64,000 nucleotides of DNA, from positions 645,018-709,017 of the forward strand of contig NZ_BMOI01000001.1 of assembly GCF_014646995.1 (NCBI RefSeq), given 5' to 3'. Below the pieces are notes generated by a model. That model made no database searches and had not been told where the DNA came from. It saw only the letters and a list, made by a program, of their open reading frames with translations. Origin of the DNA: Curtobacterium luteum. Its GTDB lineage: Bacteria; Actinomycetota; Actinomycetes; Actinomycetales; Microbacteriaceae. Shown here piece by piece: positions 28,539 to 37,539 of the stretch. How positions within the stretch are numbered: the first letter of the stretch is position 1; each line of letters starts with the position of its first letter. The position numbers and the translations under genes are program-made.

Positions 28539-29858
28539 TTATTGCACGCCGCGCTTCCGCACACGTGCAACCAGTGCAACCCAGAGCGGGCCGACGCGTA
28601 TTCCCTCCTGTTCGTGCAGCACGCGGCGGGTCCGGTGCCGCGCGTGCAGGAGCATCACGACGCCGAACCCGACCACCACGTACTGCACGATGAGGGCGAG
28701 TCGGAAGTTCGCCCAGGCGAACACGGTCTGGCCCGTGGCGCGCGACGCTGCGTCGAGCAGGATCCCGACGAGGAACATCATGACGAACGCCGCGAGGAAG
28801 CCACCGACGTTCACGAGACCGTTCGCCGAGCCCAGGGCCCCGACCGGGTTGAACGAGCGGGCGAAGTCGAACCCGATCAGCGAACCGGGGCCGCCGATGC
28901 CCATCGCGACAACCAGGAGGACGAGGAGCCAGGTCGGCGGCTGTCCGGGCCACGTCAGCACCGCGGTCCAGACCACCGCGAGGGCCGCGACGCACCCGAG
29001 CACCAGGTTCGACCGGCGGAGCGGGTACCGGGCGCAGAGCACGCCGAGCAACGGACCGGCGACGAAGCCGGTGACGACGATGACGGTCAGGAAGCCCGCG
29101 GCCTCGGTCGCGCTGTACCCGAGCCCGCGCAGCATCGGCACGCCCCAGAGGAGCGAGAACACCGTGCCCGAGGACTGCGTCACGTAGTGCGACCAGAACC
29201 CGAGCTGCGTCCCCGGGCGCCGGACGGCGTGCGTGAAGGTCCGGAGCGCGCCGCCCCAGGAGTGCGGCAGCGGGATCGCCCCCGTCCGGACCGGCACCGG
29301 GCCGTTCCGCACCACGACGAACGCGAGCACGAACCCCACCGCCCCGGCTGCGGCGGCGACCCCGTACGCAGTGGTCCACCCGGTGGTGTGCAGCAGCAGC
29401 GCGAACGGGAAGGCCGACAGCACCTGGCCGACCTGTCCGAGGTTGCCGGTCCACTGCGAGATCTGCGGCAGGATCCGGCCGCTGAACCACATCGGGAGCA
29501 GCCGGATCACCGAGATGAACGTCATCGCGTCGCCCGCCCCCACGAGCACGCGCCCGGCGATCGCCGGTCCGATCGTGGGCGACACCGCGACGACGGCCTG
29601 GCCGACGACGAGCAGGGCGGCGCCGAGGAGCACGAGCCGGCGCGGACCGAAGCGGTCGAGCGCGATGCCGACCGGGATCTGCAGCGCGGCGTACACCGCG
29701 ATCTGGACGACAGCGAGGGTCGAGAGGACCGCCGCGGACACCGCGAAGCGCTCCTGCGCGTCGACGCCGGACACCCCGAGGGAGGACCGCTGCACCACCG
29801 CGAGCACGTACGCGAGCACCGCGACGCCCCAGACGAGGAAGGCGCGGCGGGAGTTCAC
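28539..29858 (-). CDS. Major facilitator superfamily transporter
   Basis: A 439-residue carrier with about 12 hydrophobic segments. The loop between helices 2 and 3 has the MFS motif A form GIALDRFGPRRLVLLG; helix 4-5 includes GAGDAMTFISVIRLLPMWF, as in nitrate/nitrite- and glycerol-phosphate-like MFS groups. Substrate cannot be assigned. The GTG at 29858 lies 6 nt after TAGCCT (29870-29865) with no Shine-Dalgarno, so it is probably leaderless. It stands alone between sigA and the PAC2 gene on the same strand. Confidence 0.87.
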   Translation of the reverse strand: MNSRRAFLVWGVAVLAYVLAVVQRSSLGVSGVDAQERFAVSAAVLSTLAVVQIAVYAALQIPVGIALDRFGPRRLVLLGAALLVVGQAVVAVSPTIGPAIAGRVLVGAGDAMTFISVIRLLPMWFSGRILPQISQWTGNLGQVGQVLSAFPFALLLHTTGWTTAYGVAAAAGAVGFVLAFVVVRNGPVPVRTGAIPLPHSWGGALRTFTHAVRRPGTQLGFWSHYVTQSSGTVFSLLWGVPMLRGLGYSATEAAGFLTVIVVTGFVAGPLLGVLCARYPLRRSNLVLGCVAALAVVWTAVLTWPGQPPTWLLVLLVVAMGIGGPGSLIGFDFARSFNPVGALGSANGLVNVGGFLAAFVMMFLVGILLDAASRATGQTVFAWANFRLALIVQYVVVGFGVVMLLHARHRTRRVLHEQEGIRVGPLWVALVARVRKRGVQ

Positions 29859-29864
29859 CCGGCC

Positions 29865-29870
29865 AGGCTA
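29865..29870 (-). promoter_or_regulatory. -10 element of the leaderless MFS gene promoter
   Basis: TAGCCT on the minus strand ends 6 nt before the GTG at 29858. Confidence 0.5.
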
Positions 29871-29961
29871 CCGGCACGCCAGCACCGGGCCGGATGCGCG
29901 GCGCGACCTGTGGAGAACCGCACCCGCGAGGCGGGCGCGCACCGTGCCTCCAGGCAGGAAC

Positions 29962-29980
29962 CGGACGGGAGGCCCGTCCG
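29962..29980 (-). terminator. Short hairpin after the PAC2 gene
   Basis: CGGACGGG and CCCGTCCG pair around the loop AGG. It is a truncated member of the GGACGGGAGGC palindrome family, beside a partial GCCTCCAGGC arm at 29946-29955. Confidence 0.5.
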
Positions 29981-30018
29981 ACGTCCGCGACGCGACCCGC
30001 GTCCGACGCCGCCCGGGA

Positions 30019-30942
30019 TCAGTCCGCGGTGCCGTCGCCCTGCGCGCGACGGTCCGCCAGGAAGCGCTCGAGCTCGGCCGCGACCGCGTCCGCCGAGGGG
30101 ACCTCGCCGTCGACACCGGTGAGCGGCGAGCCGATCGGGTTGCCGGCCATGTACTCGTCGTGCCGTTCCTCGAGGACACCGACGAGCCGCTGCAGCTCGC
30201 CGTTGCCCGCGACCTGCTCGTCGACCCGCGACAGGAACTCGCGCCCCTCCTCGCGGAGCGCGTCCGAGGGGAAGATCAGCCCGGTCGCCGCCGAGACGCC
30301 CGCGAGGGCCGCGACCGCGGCGTCCGGGAACTCGGTGTCCGACAGGTAGTGCGGGACGAGGAGGACGAGTCCGGTGACCCCGTGTCCGGACTGCGCGAGC
30401 CGGTGCTCGACCAGGTGCAGCACGTTCGCGGGAGCCTGGGTCTCCGGCTTCCAGACGCTCATCTGCTCGACGAGGTCGGCGCGCGTGCCCGACACCGTCA
30501 TCCGGATCGGCCGGGTGTGCGGGACGGGCATCGGGATCGACTGCACCCACGTCGTGTCGGCGACCTGCAGTTGCTCGACGAGGCCGGCCACAGCCGCGAC
30601 GAACGCGTTCCAGCGGAAGTCCGGCTCGTACCCCGAGAGGAAGAGGAAGGGCTGACCGAGCTCGTCGCGCACGAGGGACAGCGTCAGCCGCGGCACGGCG
30701 ACCGACTCGATGTGGTCGTGCTCGAAGGTGATCACCGGTCGCCGCGCCCGCCAGTCGAGCAGCACGTCCGGGTCGAACTCGACGACCGTCGTGACGTCGA
30801 GCACGCCCTCGATCGACGACGTGACCTGGGCGACCGCGGACCCCGCGTCGGCGAAGCCGGTGAGCGCCGCGACGAGGTGGAGGCCCGCCGGCACCTCGGG
30901 GGCACCGTCGACGAACGAGTAGAGGTCCTCGGGGTGGTTCAC
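30019..30942 (-). CDS. PAC2 family protein (proteasome assembly chaperone-like)
   Basis: A 307-residue PAC2-domain protein: LHLVAALTGFADAGSAVAQV at the start, then RPVITFEHDHIESVAVPRLTL, LSGYEPDFRWNAFV and GLVLLVPHYLSDTEFPDAAV. Actinobacterial PAC2 proteins are related to eukaryotic proteasome-assembly chaperone 2; their function is not established. The C-terminal 60 residues are charged helix. I favour the GTG at 30942 because TAGCAT (30955-30950) is 7 nt upstream and the alternative ATG at 30951 would overlap that hexamer; using the ATG adds three residues. Divergent from leucyl aminopeptidase. Confidence 0.88.
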   Translation of the reverse strand: MNHPEDLYSFVDGAPEVPAGLHLVAALTGFADAGSAVAQVTSSIEGVLDVTTVVEFDPDVLLDWRARRPVITFEHDHIESVAVPRLTLSLVRDELGQPFLFLSGYEPDFRWNAFVAAVAGLVEQLQVADTTWVQSIPMPVPHTRPIRMTVSGTRADLVEQMSVWKPETQAPANVLHLVEHRLAQSGHGVTGLVLLVPHYLSDTEFPDAAVAALAGVSAATGLIFPSDALREEGREFLSRVDEQVAGNGELQRLVGVLEERHDEYMAGNPIGSPLTGVDGEVPSADAVAAELERFLADRRAQGDGTAD

Positions 30943-30949
30943 CGTCCCC

Positions 30950-30955
30950 ATGCTA
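30950..30955 (-). promoter_or_regulatory. -10 element of the leaderless PAC2 promoter
   Basis: TAGCAT on the minus strand ends 7 nt before the GTG at 30942 and argues against the upstream ATG as the start. Confidence 0.45.
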
Positions 30956-31014
30956 GGCGGGCACGGGCGACGCCCCGGGCGGCAGGGCCACGCCGACAGC
31001 GAACAGGCCGCGGA

Positions 31015-31020
31015 TAGGGT
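31015..31020 (+). promoter_or_regulatory. -10 element of the leaderless pepA promoter
   Basis: TAGGGT ends 6 nt before the ATG at 31027; no ribosome-binding site precedes that ATG. Confidence 0.5.
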
Positions 31021-31026
31021 TGGGGC

Positions 31027-32490
31027 ATGGTCCGACCGATCCTCTCCACCGTCTCGTCCGCCCCGACCGACACGGAGGCCGACGTCCTCGTCGTCGGCGT
31101 CCGACCGGGGGTGGACGGCGGGCCCGCGACCCTCGTCGACACCGACCTGCTCGGCGACCTCGACCTCGCCGCGATCGGCGTGACGGGCGCCAAGGACCAG
31201 CTCGTGCGCCTCCCGGGCACGGGCGTCGCCGCCGCGTCGGTCGCGCTCATCGGCCTCGGCTCGGGCACCGACGCCGCCGCGGTGCGCAGCGCCGCCGGCA
31301 GCGCCGTGCGCCAGCTGCCCCTCGCGACGTCGATCGCGCTCGCCCTGCCGACCGCGACCGCCGAGCTGGTCGAGGCGGCCCTCGAGGGTGCGGCGCTCGG
31401 GTCCTACGTCTTCACCGCCCACAAGGGCACCGGCACGACCGGGCCCGTCCGCGGCGACCAGCGGATCGCTGTCGTCGCGCCCGCCGGCGTCGAGGTCGAC
31501 CCGACCCGCGCGTCGGTGGTCGCCGAGGCGGCCGCGACCGTCCGGGACCTCGTCAACACCGCCGCCGGCGACCTCGGCCCCGCGGACGTGGCGGACGTCG
31601 CGGTCGCGCAGGCGGATGGCCTCCCCCTCACCGTCGAGGTCCTCGACGAGCACGAGCTCGAGGCGCAGGGCTTCGGCGGGATCGCCGGGGTCGGTCGCGG
31701 ATCGGTCCGCCCCCCGCGGCTCGTCGTCGTCCGGTACGCGCCCGAGTCCGCGACCAAGCACCTCGCCCTCGTCGGCAAGGGCATCACGTTCGACTCGGGC
31801 GGCCTCTCGCTGAAGCCCGCCGCGTCGATGCTCGGCATGAAGACGGACATGACGGGCGCGGCCACGGTGCTCGCCGCGACCGTCGCCGCCGCGAAGCTCG
31901 GACTCGACACGAAGGTCAGCGCCTGGCTCTGCCTCGCCGAGAACATGCCGTCCGGTTCGGCCACGCGGCCCGGCGACGTCCTGACGCTCAAGAACGGCAA
32001 GACCGTCGAGGTCACCAACACCGACGCCGAGGGCCGGCTGGTCCTCGGCGACGGCATGGCGGCCGCGTCGCTCGAGCACCCGGACGCCATCGTCGACGTC
32101 GCGACGCTCACGGGCGCGCAGGTCGTCGCGCTCGGTGACCGCACCACGGGCCTGATGGGCAGCGACGACCTCGTCGCGCAGGTGCGGGCGATCGCGGACG
32201 CCGTGGCGGAGCCGATCTGGCCGATGCCGCTGCCCGAGGAACTCGACGCACGGCTCGCCAGCGACGTCGCCGACATGGTCAACGCGACCGTCGGCAATCC
32301 GGCCGGCGGCATGCTCCTCGCGGGCAAGTTCCTCGAGCGCTTCGTCGGCGAGGGCATCCCGTGGGCACACCTCGACATCGCCGGCCCCTCGGAGCACAAG
32401 GGCGGCGGCTACGGATGGCTCGGCAAGGGCGCCACGGGCGTCATGGTCCGGACACTCATCGCGCTCGCAGAAGAGCTCCAGTCCAGGTAG
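31027..32490 (+). CDS. pepA: Leucyl aminopeptidase (M17 family)
   Basis: A 487-residue cytosolic metallo-aminopeptidase that removes N-terminal residues from peptides. The C-terminal catalytic domain (about residues 180-487) has the metal ligands in LVGKGITFDSGGLSLKPA and the M17 signature NTDAEGRLVLGD; GMKTDMTGAATV is also present. The ATG at 31027 follows TAGGGT by 6 nt with no Shine-Dalgarno, so it is probably leaderless. A strong hairpin follows and lpdA has its own leader. Confidence 0.95.
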   Translation: MVRPILSTVSSAPTDTEADVLVVGVRPGVDGGPATLVDTDLLGDLDLAAIGVTGAKDQLVRLPGTGVAAASVALIGLGSGTDAAAVRSAAGSAVRQLPLATSIALALPTATAELVEAALEGAALGSYVFTAHKGTGTTGPVRGDQRIAVVAPAGVEVDPTRASVVAEAAATVRDLVNTAAGDLGPADVADVAVAQADGLPLTVEVLDEHELEAQGFGGIAGVGRGSVRPPRLVVVRYAPESATKHLALVGKGITFDSGGLSLKPAASMLGMKTDMTGAATVLAATVAAAKLGLDTKVSAWLCLAENMPSGSATRPGDVLTLKNGKTVEVTNTDAEGRLVLGDGMAAASLEHPDAIVDVATLTGAQVVALGDRTTGLMGSDDLVAQVRAIADAVAEPIWPMPLPEELDARLASDVADMVNATVGNPAGGMLLAGKFLERFVGEGIPWAHLDIAGPSEHKGGGYGWLGKGATGVMVRTLIALAEELQSR

Positions 32491-32499
32491 TAGGTTTGA

Positions 32500-32539
32500 G
32501 TCCGGCGGGGCGGCCGCGTGCGCGCGCACCCCGCCGGAC
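32500..32539 (+). terminator. Terminator hairpin after pepA
   Basis: GTCCGGCGGGG (32500-32510) pairs with CCCCGCCGGAC (32529-32539) over an 18-nt GC-rich loop, 10 nt after the pepA stop. Confidence 0.65.
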
Positions 32540-32646
32540 CCACACGGGACGGGACCGGAACCACACGGTCCGACCGTGGGACGCCGCTCGCCGCGGTGTC
32601 CACGGGGCCTGACCGGTCCCGAACACGCACGAGGGAGTTGCACCAG

Positions 32647-34020
32647 GTGACGGAACAGACTTACGACGTCGTGGTCCTCGGTGGCGGCAGCGGTGGCTAC
32701 GCCGCAGCGCTCCGGGCCGCCGAGCTCGGGATGAACGTCGCGCTCATCGAGGGAGACAAGCTCGGGGGGACGTGTCTGCACCGCGGGTGCATCCCGACGA
32801 AGGCGCTCCTGCACGCGGCCGAGATCGCCGACGGCACGCGCGACGCCGAGAAGTACGGCGTGATCGCCGAGTTCGCCGGCGTCGAGGTCCCGAAGGTCAT
32901 CGAGTACCAGCAGGGCGTCATCTCCTCGAAGTACAAGGGTCTCCAGGGCCTCATCAAGGCGCGGAAGATCACCGTCGTCGAGGGCTGGGGTCGTCTGACC
33001 TCGCCGAACACCGTGCAGGTCGGCGACCAGACCGTGACCGGCAAGAACGTCGTGCTCGCGACCGGTTCCTACTCGCGGTCCCTCCCCGGGCTCGAGATCG
33101 GCGGCCGGGTCATCACCTCCGAGACCGCCCTCAAGATGGACTACGTCCCGAACAAGGTCGTCATCCTCGGTGGCGGCGTCATCGGCGTCGAGTTCGCCAG
33201 CGTCTGGAAGTCCTTCGGTGCCGAGGTGACGATCGTGGAGGCGCTGCCCCACCTCATCCCCGCCGAGGACGAGTCGATGTCGAAGCAGCTCGAGCGCGCC
33301 TTCCGCAAGCGCGGCATCGAGTTCTCCCTCGGCGTGCGCTTCCAGGGCGTCGAGCAGCACGAGAACGGCGTCGTCGTCACGCTCGAGGACGGCAAGACCT
33401 TCGAGGGCGACGTCATGCTCGTCGCCGTCGGCCGCGGCCCGCTCACCCAGAACATGGGCTTCGAGGAGGTCGGCGTCACGATGGACCGCGGGTTCGTCAC
33501 GACGAACGAGCGCCTCGCCACGAACGTGCCGAACGTGTACGCCGTCGGCGACATCGTCCCCGGTCTGCAGCTCGCCCACCGCGGCTTCCAGCAGGGCATC
33601 TTCGTCGCCGAGGAGATCGCGGGCCTGAACCCGGTCGTCATCTCGGACACGAACATCCCGAAGATCACGTACTCCGACCCCGAGGTCGCGTCCGTCGGTC
33701 TCTCCCAGGCGAAGGCCGAGGAGCAGTACGGCGCCGACAAGGTGGACACCTACGAGTACAACCTCGCCGGCAACGGCAAGAGCCACATCATCGGGACCTC
33801 CGGCTCGGTCAAGGTCGTCCGCGTGGTCGACGGTCCGGTCGTCGGCGTCAGCATGATCGGAGCCCGCGTCGGCGAGCTCATCGGCGAGGCACAGCTCGTC
33901 GTCAACTGGGAGGCCTACCCGGAGGACATCGCTCCCCTGGTCCACGGACACCCCACGCAGAACGAGGCGCTGGGCGAGGCGTTCCTGCACCTCGCGGGCA
34001 AGCCCCTGCACGCCCTGTGA
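32647..34020 (+). CDS. lpdA: Dihydrolipoyl dehydrogenase
   Basis: A 457-residue flavoprotein disulfide reductase (E3) that reoxidises dihydrolipoamide in 2-oxo-acid dehydrogenase complexes. FAD loop VVLGGGSGGYAAA; redox-active disulfide GGTCLHRGCIPTK; NAD loop VVILGGGVIGVEFA; C-terminal HGHPTQNEALGEA with the catalytic His-Glu pair. The GTG at 32647 follows GAGGGAG by 7 nt. The gene for the matching acyltransferase, sucB, lies 49 nt downstream, so the two are probably co-transcribed. Confidence 0.96.
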   Translation: MTEQTYDVVVLGGGSGGYAAALRAAELGMNVALIEGDKLGGTCLHRGCIPTKALLHAAEIADGTRDAEKYGVIAEFAGVEVPKVIEYQQGVISSKYKGLQGLIKARKITVVEGWGRLTSPNTVQVGDQTVTGKNVVLATGSYSRSLPGLEIGGRVITSETALKMDYVPNKVVILGGGVIGVEFASVWKSFGAEVTIVEALPHLIPAEDESMSKQLERAFRKRGIEFSLGVRFQGVEQHENGVVVTLEDGKTFEGDVMLVAVGRGPLTQNMGFEEVGVTMDRGFVTTNERLATNVPNVYAVGDIVPGLQLAHRGFQQGIFVAEEIAGLNPVVISDTNIPKITYSDPEVASVGLSQAKAEEQYGADKVDTYEYNLAGNGKSHIIGTSGSVKVVRVVDGPVVGVSMIGARVGELIGEAQLVVNWEAYPEDIAPLVHGHPTQNEALGEAFLHLAGKPLHAL

Positions 34021-34069
34021 ACATCATGACCACCACCACGAACCACCCCTGCGAAGAGGAGTCCACCCG

Positions 34070-35596
34070 ATGAGCGAATCCGTCAACCTCCCGGCGCTCG
34101 GCGAGAGCGTCACCGAGGGCACGGTCACACGATGGCTGAAGAACGTCGGTGACCGGGTCGAGGTCGACGAGCCGCTGCTCGAGGTCTCGACCGACAAGGT
34201 CGACACCGAGATCCCGTCGCCCGTCGCGGGCGTCGTCGAGGAGATCCTCGTCCAGGAGGACGAGACCGTCGAGGTCGGCACCGCGCTGGTGAAGATCGGC
34301 GACGGCTCCGGCTCCGGTGACCAAGGCGGCTCCGACGAGGGCGCCGCCGACTCGGGCGCCGACCAGGGGACGGACGCGGCCCAGGCCGACGCCACCGAGC
34401 CCGAGCCCGCCCCGAGCACGGAGCAGCAGGAGGAGCAGAAGGCTCCCGAGCCGCAGCAGGCCGAGCCCGCGCCGGGGGGCCAGACGCAGCCCGCCGCGCC
34501 GCAGGCCCCCTCGGCTCCGCCGGTGCCGCAGGCCGCTCCGGTGCCGCCGCCCGCCGCCGCTCCCCCGGCAGCCGTCCCGGCACCCGCCGCAGCTCCCGCG
34601 CCGGCTGCTGCTCCGGCTCCGGCCGCTCCGGCCGCGTCCGGGCAGTCGGCCGCCGTGCCGAACCCGACGCAGGACGGCTCGGCCTCCGGCTACGTCACCC
34701 CGCTCGTGCGCAAGCTCGCGAACGAGCAGGGCGTCGACCTCGCGACCGTGACCGGCTCCGGTGTCGGTGGACGCATCCGCAAGGAGGACGTCCTCGCCGC
34801 TGCGGCTGCCGCCACGAAGCCGGCTGCCGGCGGTCAGACCGCTGCCGCCCCCGCCGGTCCGTTCGTCGCCGAGGTGTCGCCGCTCCGCGGGACCCGCGAG
34901 AAGATGACCCGTCTCCGGAAGGTCGTCGCCGAGCGCGCCGTGCAGTCGATGACCTCGACCGCGCAGCTCACCAGCGTCGTCGAGGTCGACGTGACGAAGG
35001 TCGCGCAGTTCCGTGACGCGCACAAGGCCGAGTTCCTCGAGAAGACCGGTTCGAAGCTCTCCTTCATGCCGTTCTTCGCCCTCGCGGCGTCGGAGGCGCT
35101 CAAGGCGCACCCGAAGATCAACTCGACGGTCGACGGCGAGGAGATCGTCTACCCGGAGACCGAGAACGTCTCGATCGCGGTGGACACCGAGCGCGGTCTG
35201 CTCACTCCCGTGATCAAGGACGCCGCGTCGCTGAACCTGGCGCAGTTCTCCCAGTCCATCGCCGACCTGGCCGAGCGCACGCGCAACAACCAGCTCAAGC
35301 CGGACGAGCTCGCGGGTGGCACGTTCACGCTGACCAACACCGGTTCGCGTGGCGCGCTGTTCGACACGCCCGTGGTGTTCCTGCCGCAGTCGGCGATCCT
35401 CGGGACGGGCATCGTCACGAAGCGTCCGGCGGTCGTGAAGGTCGACGGGCAGGAGGCCATCGCGATCCGCTCGTTCGTGTACCTGGCGCTGTCCTACGAC
35501 CACCGGATCATCGACGGTGCGGACGCGTCGCGCTACCTCGTCGCGGTGAAGAACCGGCTCGAGGAGGGCAACTTCGGCCCGAACCTCGGGTACTGA
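34070..35596 (+). CDS. sucB: 2-oxoglutarate dehydrogenase complex dihydrolipoyllysine succinyltransferase (E2)
   Basis: A 508-residue E2 subunit. One lipoyl domain (residues 1-78; lipoyl Lys in STDKVDTE), a long Pro/Ala/Gln-rich linker (about 85-200), a peripheral subunit-binding domain (YVTPLVRKLANEQG, VGGRIRKEDVLAA) and the catalytic acyltransferase core ending in LSYDHRIIDGADASRYL, with the HxxxDG active site. Substrate could be succinyl, as in SucB, or another branched E2; neighbouring lpdA does not settle this. The ATG follows AAGAGGAG. A clear terminator follows. Confidence 0.9.
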   Translation: MSESVNLPALGESVTEGTVTRWLKNVGDRVEVDEPLLEVSTDKVDTEIPSPVAGVVEEILVQEDETVEVGTALVKIGDGSGSGDQGGSDEGAADSGADQGTDAAQADATEPEPAPSTEQQEEQKAPEPQQAEPAPGGQTQPAAPQAPSAPPVPQAAPVPPPAAAPPAAVPAPAAAPAPAAAPAPAAPAASGQSAAVPNPTQDGSASGYVTPLVRKLANEQGVDLATVTGSGVGGRIRKEDVLAAAAAATKPAAGGQTAAAPAGPFVAEVSPLRGTREKMTRLRKVVAERAVQSMTSTAQLTSVVEVDVTKVAQFRDAHKAEFLEKTGSKLSFMPFFALAASEALKAHPKINSTVDGEEIVYPETENVSIAVDTERGLLTPVIKDAASLNLAQFSQSIADLAERTRNNQLKPDELAGGTFTLTNTGSRGALFDTPVVFLPQSAILGTGIVTKRPAVVKVDGQEAIAIRSFVYLALSYDHRIIDGADASRYLVAVKNRLEEGNFGPNLGY

Positions 35597-35612
35597 GCCC
35601 GGCACCTGCCGA

Positions 35613-35649
35613 GAACGGCCCCGCTCCCGATCCGGGAGCGGGGCCGTTC
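35613..35649 (+). terminator. Terminator hairpin after sucB
   Basis: A 17-bp perfect stem (35613-35629 with 35633-35649) around an ATC loop, 16 nt after the sucB stop. Confidence 0.75.
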
Positions 35650-35688
35650 CGCGTGCAGGCGGGCGTTCCCGGGGCTCCTGCGGGCGGG

Positions 35689-36639
35689 TCAGCGGCTGAG
35701 TCCCAGGACCGCGGCTCCGGCAACCCCGACCGCGACGACCACCGCGACGACGACCTGGCGGAGCGGGACGCGTCGGCTCCTGAACGGCACCCCGTGCTCG
35801 ACGAGGTCCCGGATGTGCTCGAGGACTGCGTCGAGGCTGCCGTCCTCCGTGGTCGTGCGCTCGGCCTTGGTCACGCCGACGAAGTCGAAGAGGTCTCTTG
35901 GTGGGTCCCACCGCACCGGGCGCGGGGCTGCTGCACGGCGGACTGTCGACCTCGCCGCAGTGACGTCGTCCGGTCGCCCGGAACGCGCCGCCCGGACAGC
36001 AGCGTCCACTGCGGGCCGGCAGGGATCTCGGGGGTCGACCCGTTCCCAGACCTGGCGCACCGCGAGCAGGACGGCTTCGAGGCCGTCGACGCCCGGCGGG
36101 GTCCGCGGTGACGGAAGCGCTCGCGCTCCGTGCGGGGTCGGCGTCGTTCCGCGCGTCGTCGCCGACAGAGCGACCGATGACACCGTCGCCCCGAACGCGA
36201 CCGAGGCCGGCGGACGATCGCAGAGCACCACTGCGCCCGAATCGTCCACCACGACGTCCTCCGGCGACGCCGTCCCGAGCACGATCGCTCCGCCCGATGC
36301 CGCGACCGCGAGGTCGAGCAGTGGCATCGTCAGCGTGACGGCAACGCCCACGTTCGGGACCCCGATCCGGTCCAGCGCCGTCCCGATCGGCACACCGCTC
36401 GGCCGCAGGACCGCGGCTGCGAGCCGTCCGTCGGGCGTCCGTCCGACGGACAGGACCGGCACAAGGTGCCGGTCCGTCGACGCCGATCGGTCCGCGACCC
36501 AGCCGAGGAACACGTCCTCGGACGTCGCTGCCCACCATCCGCTGCGTTCACCGTCATCGTCCACGTCGACCATGCTCGTGCGCGCGGAGTCGGGGAGCAC
36601 GCGGTTCCGCGGCCCTGTGGAGAGCCGTCGTTCGCCCAC
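35689..36639 (-). CDS. Membrane-anchored protein with degenerate kinase-like region
   Basis: A 316-residue protein of unknown function. The middle (LLDLAVAASGGAIVLGT then ASPEDVVVDDSGAVVLCDR) follows the layout of a protein-kinase catalytic loop and DFG region, but the HxD and DFG residues are not there, so if related it is a pseudokinase. One hydrophobic segment near the C-terminus (QVVVAVVVAVGVAGAAVLGL) would anchor it with the N-terminal bulk inside the cell. I chose the GTG at 36639, with GGAGG 5 nt upstream; the frame is open further and would otherwise overlap the DUF4191 promoter. Divergent from the DUF4191 gene. Confidence 0.6.
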   Translation of the reverse strand: MGERRLSTGPRNRVLPDSARTSMVDVDDDGERSGWWAATSEDVFLGWVADRSASTDRHLVPVLSVGRTPDGRLAAAVLRPSGVPIGTALDRIGVPNVGVAVTLTMPLLDLAVAASGGAIVLGTASPEDVVVDDSGAVVLCDRPPASVAFGATVSSVALSATTRGTTPTPHGARALPSPRTPPGVDGLEAVLLAVRQVWERVDPRDPCRPAVDAAVRAARSGRPDDVTAARSTVRRAAAPRPVRWDPPRDLFDFVGVTKAERTTTEDGSLDAVLEHIRDLVEHGVPFRSRRVPLRQVVVAVVVAVGVAGAAVLGLSR

Positions 36640-36679
36640 AGCCTCCTCCGAGCCGGTCTCGGAGGGTGTGCTCAGGCCG

Positions 36680-36685
36680 TATCCT
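36680..36685 (+). promoter_or_regulatory. -10 element of the leaderless DUF4191 gene promoter
   Basis: TATCCT ends 6 nt before the ATG at 36692. Confidence 0.5.
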
Positions 36686-36691
36686 GTCTGC

Positions 36692-37405
36692 ATGGCACGC
36701 AGCAGTTCTTCCGGTACGACGGCGAAGGAGCCGGGTCGTCTCAAGCAGATGTACCAGGTCTTCCAGATGACCCGTCGGGCGGACCCGACGTCCGTCTGGT
36801 GGTTCGCTCTCGCCTTCCTCGGCCCCGTCGTCCTCGGCGTGGTCCTGGCACTGGTGCTCCCGGGTCAGAACTGGCTCGCGATCCTGCTGTGGATCGTCGC
36901 CGGTGTGCTCCTCGGTGTCCTGCTCTTCCTCATCGTGCTCGGCCGTCTCGCCGAGCGCGCCGCGTACTCGCAGATCGACGGACAGGCCGGCGCGGTCGGC
37001 GCCGTCCTCTCGAACTCGCTCCGCCGGCAGTGGCGTTCGAGCGAGATGCCGGTCGCGGTGCACGGCCGCTCGCAGGCCGCGGTGTACCGGGCGGTCGGCA
37101 CCCCGGGCGTCGTGCTCATCACGGAGGGGCAGCTCGGCAACCTCACGCGGCAGGTCGAGGAAGAGCGCCGCAAGGTCCAGCGGATCGTCCCGAACGTCCC
37201 CGTCCATGTCGTCCACGTCGGCTCGGGTGACGACGCCGTCACGCTCCACAAGCTCCCGCGGACGATGAACAAGTTCAAGAAGGCGCTCAACCGCAACGAG
37301 GTCCTCGCGGTCGCGAACCGTCTCGACTCGCTCACGCACGGCCCGGCCTCGGCGATCCCGAAGGGCATGGACCCGATGCGTGCCCGTGCCGGGCGCCCGC
37401 GCTGA
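36692..37405 (+). CDS. DUF4191 family membrane protein
   Basis: A 237-residue protein with two transmembrane helices (about residues 35-57 and 62-85) and a cytosolic C-terminal domain including VAVHGRSQAAVYRAVGTPGV, LITEGQLGNLTRQVEEER and TLHKLPRTMNKFKKAL. This is the DUF4191 family of actinobacteria, usually near lipoyl synthase, lpdA/sucB and glnA, as here. Function unknown. The ATG lacks a Shine-Dalgarno and follows TATCCT by 6 nt. A 16-bp hairpin follows the gene. Confidence 0.9.
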   Translation: MARSSSSGTTAKEPGRLKQMYQVFQMTRRADPTSVWWFALAFLGPVVLGVVLALVLPGQNWLAILLWIVAGVLLGVLLFLIVLGRLAERAAYSQIDGQAGAVGAVLSNSLRRQWRSSEMPVAVHGRSQAAVYRAVGTPGVVLITEGQLGNLTRQVEEERRKVQRIVPNVPVHVVHVGSGDDAVTLHKLPRTMNKFKKALNRNEVLAVANRLDSLTHGPASAIPKGMDPMRARAGRPR

Positions 37406-37443
37406 CCTGCGAGCTCGACACCACAGCGCTCCGTCGCTCACGA

Positions 37444-37475
37444 GGACGCCCCTGACCGATCGGTCGGGGGCGTCC
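37444..37475 (+). terminator. Terminator hairpin after the DUF4191 gene
   Basis: A self-complementary 32-nt stretch (one T-G wobble) centred on GATC, 38 nt past the stop. Confidence 0.6.
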
Positions 37476-37539
37476 CCGTGTGTCTGCCACTGCCCGGTCG
37501 CAGGCGCTCGGCGCGCTGGGGCGACCTCACATTGCGTCG

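Noticed and set aside
30019-34011. 1330-codon open frame on the minus strand across pepA and lpdA
   Set aside because: Only its end matches a family (PAC2). The rest is antisense to well-supported pepA and lpdA and has the Arg/Asp/Gly-rich composition of a GC-rich shadow frame.
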